Source of the DNA: Flavobacteriales bacterium
Lineage (GTDB): Bacteria > Bacteroidota > Bacteroidia > Flavobacteriales > Flavobacteriaceae
Assembly: GCA_027023475.1 (NCBI GenBank)
Contig: JALVVJ010000063.1
Span: 1 to 48,492 of the forward strand
Direction: 5' to 3'
Length of the DNA: 48,492 nt
This document shows positions 15,571 through 24,415 of this stretch, one piece after another. The notes beneath the pieces were generated by a model. That model was not told the origin of the DNA. It ran no database searches and saw only the letters and a program-made list of their open reading frames with translations. Every line of letters starts with the position of its first letter. Within the stretch, counting starts at the first letter, position 1. The position numbers were made by a program, and so were the translations under genes.

Positions 15571-16335
15571 TTAAAGTTTAATCAAATTTTTGGTGCCTGT
15601 TCCTTCGTCGGTTTGGATGTGGAGGATATATTGGCCGGCACGCAGTTGGCGTAGATCGGCTTTTTGGTGTCTTAGGGGCAAAGCAATACGCTTGCCTTCC
15701 AAGGAAACCGCATAGACTCGTCGTATGTTCATCCGGGTGTCGAAGTGCAGGTAATCCCGTGCGGGATTGGGATAAATGCGTAATTCGTTTTCGGAGAATT
15801 TATGCACAACGGTTCCGGCGGACGGAATGGCGAAGTTGGTGGTTAGCACGTAGTCGCCGCTTGTGCTATTGTTGCCATCGGTAATATTGACGGCACAATA
15901 AAAGGTCAAATCACCTTGGTCGGACGAAGGAGCTTGCCAGTGGAATGACCATTGGTGTAAACTGTTGCCCTGCGAAGTGTGGGTAATGTAATTTCCGCCT
16001 GAGAGGGCTTGGGTGTTGCTGTCGGTATTGGAGAGTGTTCCGGTTTTTTGATGCGAAGTATTTTCCACACATCCTTCGAATCCGGTGCGGGGGTTGTTTA
16101 CACCGCTAACATCCAAGGTAAGTGTGTAAGTTTGTCCCGGCGTATAACCCTGGGCGGGAATGCCCGTAAGCGTAACGGTGGGCGTTACTGCTGCACCGCC
16201 CGAATGACAAGCGCGGCAAGAGTTGCCGTTGTCGCCCGGCGATCCGGTGTATCCGGTCGGTGCGCCGGAAGAGTAGGATAGCAGTAATAAATAAGCGAAA
16301 AAAAGAAAGGGGACAGCGTAAATAATTCTTTTCAT
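15571..16335 (-). CDS. T9SS cargo with CxxCH motif and Reeler-like ('choice-of-anchor V') domain
   Basis: A 254-residue secreted protein. The N-terminal hydrophobic segment MKRIIYAVPFLFFAYLLLLS acts as a signal. Next comes GSPGDNGNSCRACHSGG (Cys39 to His43), a CxxCH motif that could bind c-type haem covalently. A beta-rich domain (about 50-170; QGYTPGQTYTLTLDVSG, GFEGCVEN, HQWSFHWQAP) fits the choice-of-anchor V/Reeler-like family. The C-terminal 70 residues are a T9SS sorting domain (LRIYPNPARDYLHF, LRAGQYILHIQ). It may be a surface-exposed haem protein; that is inference. It has its own -7 box. Confidence 0.87.
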   Translation of the reverse strand: MKRIIYAVPFLFFAYLLLLSYSSGAPTGYTGSPGDNGNSCRACHSGGAAVTPTVTLTGIPAQGYTPGQTYTLTLDVSGVNNPRTGFEGCVENTSHQKTGTLSNTDSNTQALSGGNYITHTSQGNSLHQWSFHWQAPSSDQGDLTFYCAVNITDGNNSTSGDYVLTTNFAIPSAGTVVHKFSENELRIYPNPARDYLHFDTRMNIRRVYAVSLEGKRIALPLRHQKADLRQLRAGQYILHIQTDEGTGTKNLIKL

Positions 16336-16355
16336 TAGCGCGATTTTTGTGTAAT

Positions 16356-16363
16356 CAAAATTA
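16356..16363 (-). promoter_or_regulatory. -7 box for the CxxCH T9SS gene
   Basis: Minus strand TAATTTTG, a full TAnnTTTG match 20 bases before the ATG at 16335. Confidence 0.5.
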
Positions 16364-16370
16364 CATATAA

Positions 16371-16407
16371 TTTTTTAAGAACCGCTAATACTTTTTCGAA
16401 TTAGCGG
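16371..16407 (-). terminator. Possible terminator of the parvulin/MoxR operon
   Basis: CCGCTAAT/ATTAGCGG (16382-16389 with 16400-16407) forms an 8-bp stem 32 bases past the MoxR stop on minus. The following TTCTT tract is weak. Confidence 0.5.
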
Positions 16408-16439
16408 ACTTTACAAGGTTTTGCCATTAGTTATTCCAA

Positions 16440-17396
16440 TCACAGCAATTCAGTTATGATTTGCCGTTCGTCTACGCCTTCGGCTTCGGCTTTGTAGTTG
16501 CGAAGGATACGGTGCCGCAAAACCGGTTCAGCCACAGCCCTGACATCTTCGGCGTCGGGCGATGCTTTGCCTTGGGTAAGGGCGTGGGCTTTGGCGCCCA
16601 AAATCAGGTTTTGCGAAGCACGCGGCCCTGCCCCATAGCGGACATATTCACGCACAATTTCGGGAGCTTCGTCGCGTCCCGGTCGTGTTTTGCGAACAAT
16701 ACGCACGGCATATTCCACTACGTTGGGCGCTACGGGAACTTCGCGCACCAAATCCTGAAAATCCAAAATTTGTTCCCGCGTCAGCACCGGTTCGATATTT
16801 CCCGAGGTGCCAACCGTGGTGCGTTGGACGATTTCCACTTCCTGGTCAAAATCGGGATAATCCACATAAAGGGAAAACATAAAACGATCCAACTGGGCTT
16901 CGGGGAGAGGATAGGTGCCTTCCTGCTCGATGGGGTTTTGGGTGGCCAGGACGAAAAAGGGTTTGTCCAGAACGAATTCACGCCCCGAAACCGTTACCTT
17001 TCGTTCTTGCATGGCTTCGAGCAGCGCCGATTGGGTTTTGGGCGGTGTCCGGTTGATTTCGTCGGCCAAAATGATATTGGCAAACACCGGCCCTTTGATG
17101 AATTTGAATTGCCGGTTGGCATCCAGGATTTCGCTGCCCAAAATATCGGACGGCATCAGGTCGGGCGTGAATTGAATGCGGTTGAAACTCAAATCCAATG
17201 CATCGGAAATGCTTTTGATCATCAAAGTTTTGGCCAAGCCGGGCACACCGATAAGCAAACTGTGCCCACGGGATAATATGGACAAAATAATCAAATGAAT
17301 AATATCATCCTGACCGATGATTTGCTTGGCAATTTCGGTTTTCAGTTCCTTGATTTTGTCCTGCAAAAACCGGACGCGTTCCACATTATTGCTCAT
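16440..17396 (-). CDS. MoxR family AAA+ ATPase
   Basis: A 318-residue AAA+ ATPase; family members act as chaperone-like remodellers of partner proteins. Walker A GVPGLAKT (residues 50-57), Walker B with sensor ILADEINRTPPKTQSALLEAMQE, FVLATQNPIEQEGTYPLPEAQ, and a C-terminal lid. The ATG at 17396 (MSNNVERVRFLQDKIKEL) is preferred over the upstream open frame because it gives the usual family start. It overlaps the 3' end of the SurA-like gene by 11 bases. The usual partner with DUF58 or von Willebrand A domains is not adjacent; instead it ends a parvulin operon, suggesting a link to envelope protein quality control. Confidence 0.92.
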   Translation of the reverse strand: MSNNVERVRFLQDKIKELKTEIAKQIIGQDDIIHLIILSILSRGHSLLIGVPGLAKTLMIKSISDALDLSFNRIQFTPDLMPSDILGSEILDANRQFKFIKGPVFANIILADEINRTPPKTQSALLEAMQERKVTVSGREFVLDKPFFVLATQNPIEQEGTYPLPEAQLDRFMFSLYVDYPDFDQEVEIVQRTTVGTSGNIEPVLTREQILDFQDLVREVPVAPNVVEYAVRIVRKTRPGRDEAPEIVREYVRYGAGPRASQNLILGAKAHALTQGKASPDAEDVRAVAEPVLRHRILRNYKAEAEGVDERQIITELL

Positions 17397-18756
17397 AGCC
17401 CAACCAATTGATTTTGAATTTACATTTACGGTAATCCGGGGCAATGTAAATGTAGGTATTTTTCAAATGTTGTTTTATCCACCGGATAATTGCCTTTTGT
17501 TTTTTGGCTTCCAGTGCCATTTGGCTGATTTTGGCGTAGTCCTTGACAAAATCGGCTTTGTGGGGAGGGATTTTCTTATCGATTTTGATCAATTTGTAGG
17601 ATACATTGCCCATAGGGTCTTTGGCTTCGAATACATCGGTCAGGTCGCCGGCGTTGCGTCCCACCAGTTGGGCATAAACGGCCGGATCCAATTTGGTGGT
17701 TTCCAATAAAGTTTCGCCCGATGCGGGGTCGATCATCAAACCGCCGCGTTTTTTGCTTTCTTCGTCGTCGGAGAAATTTTTGGCCGCTTCTTCGAAAGTC
17801 ATTTCACCCGCCAGGATGCTTTTACGTATTTTTTCCAGTTTTTGCTTGGCTTCTTCCAGGTTTTTGGCATTCAGTTTAGGAATAAGAAGGATATGGCGAA
17901 TTTCGCGTTGACGCCCTTTGACTTTTTCCACTTTTACGATATGCCAACCGAATGAGGTGCGGAAAGGTTTGGAGATTTGGCCTTCGTCCAAGCTAAACGC
18001 CACGTCTTTGAATTCTTTGACCAAGGGCGTATTTCGGTCGATGGTCATCAAGCCGCCTTGGGAACGGGTTCCGGGATCTTCGGAGTAAAAGACCGCTTGT
18101 GCATTGAAGGTGGTTTCGCCTTTGAGAATGTTTTCCCGTATTTGATTCAGGCGTTTTTTTACACGTTCCACTTCGGCTGAATCGGGTTGGGGTTGAACGA
18201 TAATTTGACGCAATTGAACTTGTGTGGGAAATTCGGGGCGTAGATCGGAAGGTATCGAATCGAAAAAGCGCTTTATTTCGTCGGGCGTAATTTCCACCTT
18301 TTCGGTGATTTTGCGCTGCATGGCGTTGAACAGTTCGTTTTTGTAATTAAAATCGGTGATGGCATCGATGAGTTCTTCCTTGGTTTTTTTGTGATACATT
18401 TCCAGCACTTTGTCCAATCCGCCGGCTTGCATTTCGAAATACTTCAATTGTTGGCGTGCTTGGTCGCGTAAGCTTTCGGGATTGATGGTTTGGGTAATGG
18501 TGGTGTCGGTCAAAGCTTCGGAAATAAGCACTTTTCGTTGCAAAAGCGTTTCCAAAAGGGCACAGTCGTCCATGCCCGTAAGGTCGATGCCTTGTTCTTT
18601 CATTTGAAGCCGCAGATTGGCAATATCGGAACGCAAAATGGGTTCATTGCCCACCACTGCGGCAATGCCGTCCACCAAAATACGTTTTCCGGATTGGGCA
18701 AAACCGGTGCTCAGTGTCAGCATCATTAAACTTAGGGTCAGAAAAAATTTATTCAT
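17386..18756 (-). CDS. SurA-like periplasmic peptidylprolyl isomerase
   Basis: A periplasmic chaperone/isomerase for outer-membrane proteins. 456 residues from the ATG at 18756; an ATG two codons upstream (18762) is also possible. Signal peptide MNKFFLTLSLMMLTLSTGFA, then a SurA N-terminal-like helical region (about 25-170; VDGIAAVVGNEPILRSDI), and two parvulin domains (about 180-280 and 285-390; VQLRQIIVQPQP, FRTSFGWHIVKVEK, REIRHILLIPK, DLTDVFEAKDPMGNVSYKL). The last 40 residues are basic. It overlaps the upstream lipoprotein gene by 8 bases and the MoxR gene by 11, so translation is probably coupled. Confidence 0.9.
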   Translation of the reverse strand: MNKFFLTLSLMMLTLSTGFAQSGKRILVDGIAAVVGNEPILRSDIANLRLQMKEQGIDLTGMDDCALLETLLQRKVLISEALTDTTITQTINPESLRDQARQQLKYFEMQAGGLDKVLEMYHKKTKEELIDAITDFNYKNELFNAMQRKITEKVEITPDEIKRFFDSIPSDLRPEFPTQVQLRQIIVQPQPDSAEVERVKKRLNQIRENILKGETTFNAQAVFYSEDPGTRSQGGLMTIDRNTPLVKEFKDVAFSLDEGQISKPFRTSFGWHIVKVEKVKGRQREIRHILLIPKLNAKNLEEAKQKLEKIRKSILAGEMTFEEAAKNFSDDEESKKRGGLMIDPASGETLLETTKLDPAVYAQLVGRNAGDLTDVFEAKDPMGNVSYKLIKIDKKIPPHKADFVKDYAKISQMALEAKKQKAIIRWIKQHLKNTYIYIAPDYRKCKFKINWLGYEQ

Positions 18757-19597
18757 CCGCATAGTATTTAATCAGTTTTTGTTGTTGGGCTTCGTGCACC
18801 ATCTTACGACGCAGTTCCTTCAAGTGGCTTTCCCATTTGCGTTGTTTGAGAAAAAAACGCACACGGTCGGCCGTGAGTTCGAAGGGGAGGACGTCGTCGG
18901 GATACACAACCCGGATAATTTCGACCAAATATAAACGTTTATCCCGAGTTTTTTGTATGCGAAAGGATTTTGTTTGTCCTTGGGGTTTGTGCAAACGCAG
19001 TCCGGGAAAGATTTTTCGCGCTTCGTGTGCCGGAATCCATTGCGAAGTATCGGGTTGGAGGGCGATCAAGTCCTTGTAGGCCGTTTCCAATTTTCGTAAG
19101 TCTTCTTCGCGAGTGGAATAAAACCAACTGCGGTAACGGTAACGTTTGGGATTGCCGGCATCCACGATCAGGTAGCGCCAACGGATAAAAGTGTCGGTAG
19201 CACGGAAATTATCGTTTTGTTGTTGGTAGTAATCCAATAATTCCTGCCGGCTCACTTGCACTGAATCCATACCCAATTCGCGCAACCGGGTTTCGTACAT
19301 GTCGCGCAACAGGGCATTCCGGTAGCTTTCGGTCAAACGGTTGATGCGTGCCGTGTCGGTATTTTGTAAGGCAAAATACAGGAAACTGTGTTCTTCCACC
19401 CAGCCATGGATGTATTTGCGCACGGCCAGAATGCTGTCTTGGCCCTTTTTGCCGGCATAGATGGCGGGTGGAATATCGTAGATATTCAATACAAAATCAC
19501 CCACCCGGACCAAAGGTTCCTCACCGCCATGATCGGTAGTGCCGGCGCAGCCGCCAAGCAAAAATAATCCTATGAGCAAAGCCGCCGATCGGGTCAA
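18749..19597 (-). CDS. Lipoprotein related to SurA-type chaperones (no isomerase domain seen)
   Basis: 282 residues from a TTG start at 19597; no ATG gives a sensible N-terminus. The signal peptide ends in the lipobox LLGGC, so the protein is predicted to be lipid-anchored. The body is helical and charged (LTESYRNALLRDMYETRLRE, YYQQQNDNFRATDTFIRWRY) like a SurA N-domain, but the parvulin signatures seen in both neighbours are not evident. It lies between two parvulin genes with 1 base upstream and an overlap downstream. A chaperone-like function in the same pathway is inferred from position and fold type only. Confidence 0.8.
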   Translation of the reverse strand: MTRSAALLIGLFLLGGCAGTTDHGGEEPLVRVGDFVLNIYDIPPAIYAGKKGQDSILAVRKYIHGWVEEHSFLYFALQNTDTARINRLTESYRNALLRDMYETRLRELGMDSVQVSRQELLDYYQQQNDNFRATDTFIRWRYLIVDAGNPKRYRYRSWFYSTREEDLRKLETAYKDLIALQPDTSQWIPAHEARKIFPGLRLHKPQGQTKSFRIQKTRDKRLYLVEIIRVVYPDDVLPFELTADRVRFFLKQRKWESHLKELRRKMVHEAQQQKLIKYYADE

Positions 19598-19598
19598 T

Positions 19599-21536
19599 TT
19601 ATTGGTTTTTGTATTTGGCTCGAATTTGTTGCCAAACGTTTTGATTGATATGCACCGGATATTTTTTACGCAATTCTTCTAACAGTTGCTTTTCCAATTC
19701 CGCTTGGTAGTCGCCCAGCACTTTGCCGCGGATTTCTTTGAGCGGCGGGACATGTTCGGGAATTTCTTGGAGGATGGCTTGCACCATGTATTCGTCGCCG
19801 GATTTTTGCATCAAGTATTTTTTCTTCAACAGTTCGGAAGGCATCATTTTTTTGTCCACAATGCGCACGTCGGTAACGGCCTTTTTGCCCACCAAGGCAT
19901 TTACGGCTTGCGTGTTGCCGCCTTTTTTGAGCGTTTTATACACCTTGCGGGCCAGGCGTTTGTCTTTGGTTTTCAGCGTCAATACCCGGTAACGTGCCGG
20001 CTGACGATAGTGGCCGGCGTGGGTTTTGTAGTAATTTTCCAAGCCCAAAGTATCGTTGAGGGCTTTTTCCCATATTTCCTTGCTTTTGTAACTGAAAAGC
20101 AAAAGCCCGTCGTGATATTCCCGCGAGGTGCGGGCAAATTCGGGATAGAGGTTTTCCAAATGGTTTTCGTAATACTTCAACAAATATTCATCCGTAAAAT
20201 CTCCGTATAGTTTTTTCAAAACACTTGATTTCCGGCGGGCGGCATCCTTATTGTTCAGCTGGTGGTGATAGAGCCAGCGCAGGAATTCTTTGAGGGTAAC
20301 TTTTTGGTCGTTGTTAATGACAAATAAAACCTTGTTCAATTTGGTCCAATCCTTGGGCAATTGCCATTGTCGTTCGAAAAAGCGGTTATCGATGTAGGGC
20401 AAAGCGGCACGATAGCCCGACAGGTGCTTAACGGGGAACATTTTACGGACTTTTTCCAACACGGCTTGGCGGGCCAATTTGGAGCGGTCGTCGGACATAA
20501 CGCGTTTGCGCAGTTCGCCCTTGATTTTTTCGAAGGGCGGAACAGGGTCGCGGCGTACCAATTGTAGGATATGCCAGGCCCGCGGGCTTTGGAAAGGTTC
20601 CGAAATATCGCCCGGATGTTTCAGTTCAAAGGCGTGTTCTTCGAACACGGGAATTTTTTCGCGCAGGCCGAAGGGCTGCATCAATCCGCCCAGTTTGGCC
20701 GTGCGTTTGTCTTGCGAATATTTACGGGCCAGTTCATCGAACTTGTCGGGATTTTGTTTGAGTTGGGCATAGATTTGCCGGATTTGCTGCCCGGCCTGTT
20801 CGGGGTCGTTGCCTTTGATAATAAGGATTTGTTTCACTTGCACTTTGTAAACGGCCGGCCGCCGGTCTTTAACCCAAATCAGGTGGTAGCCGTATTTGGT
20901 TCGCACGGGTTGGCTAATTTGACCTTTGGCTGTGGCATAGGCCGCCGATTCGAACGGGTAAATGGATTGGAATACCGTAATCCAGCCCAAATTGCCTTTG
21001 TTTTGTTTGGCGCTTTCGTCTTCGGAATATTGCACGGCCAGGCGGTTGAAATTTTCGCCGCGCATGAGCCGCTTGCGTATTTTTTTGATTTTCCGGTAGG
21101 CGGCCAAGGTGTCGGCAGGCGAAGGATTGTCGGGCAGGCGAATCATAATGTGGGCCACGTTGAGGTCTTCGTGCATCCGGTCGTAGGCCTCACGCATCAA
21201 ACGGTCGATTTCCCGGTCGTCGGTTAGGTATTTTTTTGCCAATTCCCGGCGATAGCGGCTGTATTCGGATTTGAACGACCAATCTTTGTCCAGCCCCTTG
21301 GCCTTGGCATCGGCCAGTTGGAGTTTGTATTTGATAAACAAATCCTTGTAGTAGTCCACATCCTTTTGTTTGGGGTCTTGTACCAAATCCAGGTTTTTGG
21401 TGTACATATATTCAAACTCACCGGCGGTAACCGTATCGGTGCCCACGGTCATCAATACGTCATTGGCATTTTGAGCACGGATGCTTGTCAAACTTATCAA
21501 CAGCATCAACCAGCCGAAAAACATTCTCTTTATCAT
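19599..21536 (-). CDS. Periplasmic peptidylprolyl isomerase with two parvulin domains (PpiD/SurA-like)
   Basis: A 645-residue secreted folding factor. Signal peptide MIKRMFFGWLMLLISLTSIR, then a helical region (about 22-120), parvulin domain 1 (about 122-225; LNVAHIMIRLPD, NKGNLGWITVFQ, VRTKYGYHLIWVKDRRP), parvulin domain 2 (about 228-330; VKQILIIKGND, LGGLMQPFGLRE, SPRAWHILQLVRRD) and a long charged C-terminal helical region. It heads the cluster of SurA-related genes. The SPOR-like gene 52 bases upstream could be in the same transcript. Confidence 0.9.
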   Translation of the reverse strand: MIKRMFFGWLMLLISLTSIRAQNANDVLMTVGTDTVTAGEFEYMYTKNLDLVQDPKQKDVDYYKDLFIKYKLQLADAKAKGLDKDWSFKSEYSRYRRELAKKYLTDDREIDRLMREAYDRMHEDLNVAHIMIRLPDNPSPADTLAAYRKIKKIRKRLMRGENFNRLAVQYSEDESAKQNKGNLGWITVFQSIYPFESAAYATAKGQISQPVRTKYGYHLIWVKDRRPAVYKVQVKQILIIKGNDPEQAGQQIRQIYAQLKQNPDKFDELARKYSQDKRTAKLGGLMQPFGLREKIPVFEEHAFELKHPGDISEPFQSPRAWHILQLVRRDPVPPFEKIKGELRKRVMSDDRSKLARQAVLEKVRKMFPVKHLSGYRAALPYIDNRFFERQWQLPKDWTKLNKVLFVINNDQKVTLKEFLRWLYHHQLNNKDAARRKSSVLKKLYGDFTDEYLLKYYENHLENLYPEFARTSREYHDGLLLFSYKSKEIWEKALNDTLGLENYYKTHAGHYRQPARYRVLTLKTKDKRLARKVYKTLKKGGNTQAVNALVGKKAVTDVRIVDKKMMPSELLKKKYLMQKSGDEYMVQAILQEIPEHVPPLKEIRGKVLGDYQAELEKQLLEELRKKYPVHINQNVWQQIRAKYKNQ

Positions 21537-21588
21537 AGCTTCAAAATTTTTTTCGGAACAAATTTATTGGAAATTATCCGGAAGGAAT

Positions 21589-21960
21589 TTAATGAACACG
21601 CGGATATACAATTAGTGCGTTGGGATATTCGTCGCGTAGCAGTTGCATGGCTTTTTCCACATCCAAAATATTCAGGTATTCTCCTGTCCAAACTTTGTAT
21701 TCGGGATTTTCCCATTTGATAAAGGCCTTGGATTTCGGATGCCGGGCCAAGTATTCCCGTAGCAATTGACGTGCACGATTAACATCTTTGCCGTTGTAGA
21801 TTTGGATATAGTAGAAAAATTTTGTCTGGTTTTGGTCCAAGCAACGGGCTTTTTGTTCCAACAGGTCATCCAAACGCTGTTGGGTTTGCCGCGAAGTTTG
21901 AGCGAGGACGCCTTGTGCCATCACTGCAAGAATAAGCGTGAAAAGGATTCGTTTGAACAT
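21589..21960 (-). CDS. Small secreted SPOR-like protein
   Basis: 123 residues with signal peptide MFKRILFTLILAVMAQGVLAQ. The mature part FFYYIQIYNGKDVNRARQLL, KWENPEYKVWTGEYLNILD and LLRDEYPNALIV follows the alternating pattern of SPOR domains (R/K-x-Q-I-Y, P-x-x-K/R-V-x-x-G, A-x-x-x-L, P-x-A-x-I-V), which bind denuded peptidoglycan. The match is by pattern, not by search. It has its own -7 box and precedes the parvulin operon on the same strand. Confidence 0.75.
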   Translation of the reverse strand: MFKRILFTLILAVMAQGVLAQTSRQTQQRLDDLLEQKARCLDQNQTKFFYYIQIYNGKDVNRARQLLREYLARHPKSKAFIKWENPEYKVWTGEYLNILDVEKAMQLLRDEYPNALIVYPRVH

Positions 21961-21988
21961 AGCAATGCCGTGTTTGCAAAATTCATTC

Positions 21989-21996
21989 CAAATATA
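21989..21996 (-). promoter_or_regulatory. -7 box for the SPOR-like gene (possible operon promoter)
   Basis: Minus strand TATATTTG, 28 bases before the ATG at 21960; full consensus. No obvious -33 box. Confidence 0.5.
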
Positions 21997-22076
21997 ATCA
22001 AAATTGGTCTTATGAAAGGAGTCGATGTTTTTTTATTGCAAGATAAACCTTGTGGCGGTTGATGATGCGGAATAAT

Positions 22077-22772
22077 TCAAATATCAAATGGCAATTTTCC
22101 CGTGATGCGGGCGCCTTGCCGATCGTAGGTGGTTACGAGCGGAAAAATTTCCACACCGGCGCTTAGGGCTTCGCGTAGCATATGGGCATAACCGGGGTCG
22201 ATATGGCGGGCGGGAGCAAAATACCGCACATCGGTGCGACCGACAACGAAAATCATTCCGGCACGGAAACCTTGTTTGCGCAATGCTATCAATTCTTCGA
22301 GGTGCTTCAACCCGCGGGCCGTGGGCGCATCGGGAAAAAGGGCGGCATCGCCTTCGCGATAGGTTACATTTTTGATTTCGAGCCACATTTTCTCTACATC
22401 ATTTTCGAGCAAAATGTCCAAACGGCTTTTTCCTTGCTTGACTTCGGCCCTGACCCGGTCGAAACCTTCCAATCCGGGAATGGATTTTTGTTTCAAGGCA
22501 TTGTAAATCAATTTGTTTGGAACCGAAGTGTTGACCCCCACCCATGTATTGCCAATGCGGATACTTTCCCAAGTAAATTTTGTTTTACGCTTGGGGTCAT
22601 TGTGCGGCGTAAGCAAGACCGGCGCACCGGGCACTAGGCATGATTTCAAACTGCCCGTATTGGTGGTATGCGCCGTAACGATTTGTCCGCCGGGGAGCAT
22701 CATGTCAGCCAAGAAACGCTTGTAGCGTTTGATAAAAGTTCCTTCGACCAAAGGGGTGGGGTAGCGATACAT
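22077..22772 (-). CDS. sfsA: DNA/RNA nuclease SfsA family protein
   Basis: 231 residues from the ATG at 22772. SfsA was first linked to sugar fermentation in E. coli; the family has a nuclease-like fold. Motifs: LVEGTFIKRYKRFLADM, TAHTTNTGSLKSCLVPGAP, GNTWVGVNTSVPNKLI, KSRLDILLEN and the acidic core WLEIKNVTY, then FPDAPTARGLKHLEEL. The start overlaps the stop of gldG by one base (TGATG), so translation is coupled. The frame stays open 19 codons further upstream inside gldG; the chosen start matches the family. A role in gliding is not implied. Confidence 0.93.
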   Translation of the reverse strand: MYRYPTPLVEGTFIKRYKRFLADMMLPGGQIVTAHTTNTGSLKSCLVPGAPVLLTPHNDPKRKTKFTWESIRIGNTWVGVNTSVPNKLIYNALKQKSIPGLEGFDRVRAEVKQGKSRLDILLENDVEKMWLEIKNVTYREGDAALFPDAPTARGLKHLEELIALRKQGFRAGMIFVVGRTDVRYFAPARHIDPGYAHMLREALSAGVEIFPLVTTYDRQGARITGKLPFDI

Positions 22773-24415
22773 CAGCGGGCGTATTTTTTGCGACGCCACC
22801 AACCGTAAAGCAAACCGGCCACAAGCCACAAAAGAACGGGAAAAACAAGCATAACGGCGGCCCAGAATTTACCACGGGCCACCACTTTGTTTTTGTCCAA
22901 TAGCGGGATGTGGATTTCTTTGTTGCGCAGGGCAAAAAGTCCGTTGTTGTCGGTGAGGTAAAAAACGGTGTTGAGCAGGAAATCGCCATTGGCATATTGG
23001 GTGCGGCTCCATTTGTCGAAACCCAAGGGGAGGGGGCGGCCTTTTTGCAAGTCGTTGCGCAGGATGTCGCCATCGGCAAAGACGGCGATTTTCGAAAGGC
23101 CATTTTCATTATGGTCGGCGTCGAAAGGTTTGGTACGGTCGGCATAGGCCGAACGGAATTTTCCTTCGACCAAGATACCGAAGATTTTTGTGCCGTCGTT
23201 GTAGCTTTGACGGTCGGGTTCGGTGCCTATTTCCGAGAAATTGATTTGGACGGGCACGCCCACGGTTTGGGTGTAGGGCGAGCTGTGCAGAATAACGGTT
23301 TTGTGCAGAGGATTATGTTTTAGCGTGTCGATATCCGAAGCAAAATCCAATTTGACTTTACCCACATTTTTTCCGATGGGATGCTGCGTGTCGGGTTGGG
23401 CAAGCGGCGAATAATACCAAGGAAAAGGTTCCAATTGCGGATTGCCGGCCACTTCGCCGGTTTTGAGCACCACGGGTGCGGCTACAAGGTCTTTGACCAG
23501 GACGGGGTTGAGCCGGATGCCGTAGGCAAAAAGCCAATCGGTAAGGTTGAGTTCGGCATTGAGGGCATAGGTTTTGCCACGCGTCATCAGCGTATCCTTA
23601 TAAGCGTGCACCGGATCCACGGCCAGAAGCATTTTTCCGCCGTGGAGGATGAATTGGTCCAGGGCATATTTGGCTGTGTCCGAAAAAGCTTTTCGCGGGC
23701 CGGCAATAAGCACCATATCAAACTGGTGCAGTTGCTCCAACGTACGTTGGGGATTGGTTTTCAAACTGTCGAGCGTAAAAGGCGCCAGCCGGTAGTAGGG
23801 ACGCAGGAGCATTAAAAGTCCGGCAATATGTGCATCGTCCCATTCATCGTGGCCTTTGAGGACGGCAATGGCGGGTTTTTGGTCGAGTCCGAGCCGGTAA
23901 ATGGCCGAGGCGAAAGCATATTCCAGGTTTTCGATGCTGCGGTTCACTTGTTCTTCCACTTCGGCGCCGGGGACGGAAACCATCAAAGGCACGTGTTCGG
24001 TTTTGCCGCGATAACGGATTTCGGCCCAAGGAAAAATTTCGATTTGTTCCAGCCGGTTGTTTCGCCGCACCGTGATACGTGCGGGAATCATACCTTGCTT
24101 TTCGAGCCGGTCGATGATGCCTTCTTTGGCCGGATTGATAAATTCGAAATGTAAATCGGGATTACGGTCGCGGAAACGTTCAAGGAGCCGGCGTGTTTCT
24201 TCGGCCAATTTGCGGAACGAAGCCGGAAATTCACCTTTCAGATAAACCCGGACTTCCATGGTGCTGTCCACACGATCCAAAACGCCCAAAGCGGCTTGCG
24301 AAAGCGTATATCGCTTGTCGACGGTCAGGTCCGAGTAACCCAATGCGCTTGTCAGATAAATAACCAATAAAATGACAAGCACGAGTGGAATAAAATATTT
24401 GGTTCCGGCCTTCAT
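22772..24415 (-). CDS. gldG: Gliding-motility ABC transporter substrate-binding protein GldG
   Basis: 547 residues. A transmembrane segment near the N-terminus (YFIPLVLVILLVIYLTSALG), the extracytoplasmic GldG domain (DLTVDKRYTLSQAALGVLD, NPDLHFEFINPAKEG, VPLMVSVPGAEVEEQVNRSI, AIAVLKGHDEW, MLLAVDPVHAY), and a C-terminal transmembrane helix with basic tail (AAVMLVFPVLLWLVAGLLYG, WWRRKKYAR). With GldF and an ATPase GldA (not in this window) it forms an ABC-type system needed for gliding in flavobacteria. The ATG at 24415 overlaps the gldF stop (ATGA). An upstream in-frame ATG lies inside gldF. Confidence 0.92.
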   Translation of the reverse strand: MKAGTKYFIPLVLVILLVIYLTSALGYSDLTVDKRYTLSQAALGVLDRVDSTMEVRVYLKGEFPASFRKLAEETRRLLERFRDRNPDLHFEFINPAKEGIIDRLEKQGMIPARITVRRNNRLEQIEIFPWAEIRYRGKTEHVPLMVSVPGAEVEEQVNRSIENLEYAFASAIYRLGLDQKPAIAVLKGHDEWDDAHIAGLLMLLRPYYRLAPFTLDSLKTNPQRTLEQLHQFDMVLIAGPRKAFSDTAKYALDQFILHGGKMLLAVDPVHAYKDTLMTRGKTYALNAELNLTDWLFAYGIRLNPVLVKDLVAAPVVLKTGEVAGNPQLEPFPWYYSPLAQPDTQHPIGKNVGKVKLDFASDIDTLKHNPLHKTVILHSSPYTQTVGVPVQINFSEIGTEPDRQSYNDGTKIFGILVEGKFRSAYADRTKPFDADHNENGLSKIAVFADGDILRNDLQKGRPLPLGFDKWSRTQYANGDFLLNTVFYLTDNNGLFALRNKEIHIPLLDKNKVVARGKFWAAVMLVFPVLLWLVAGLLYGWWRRKKYAR

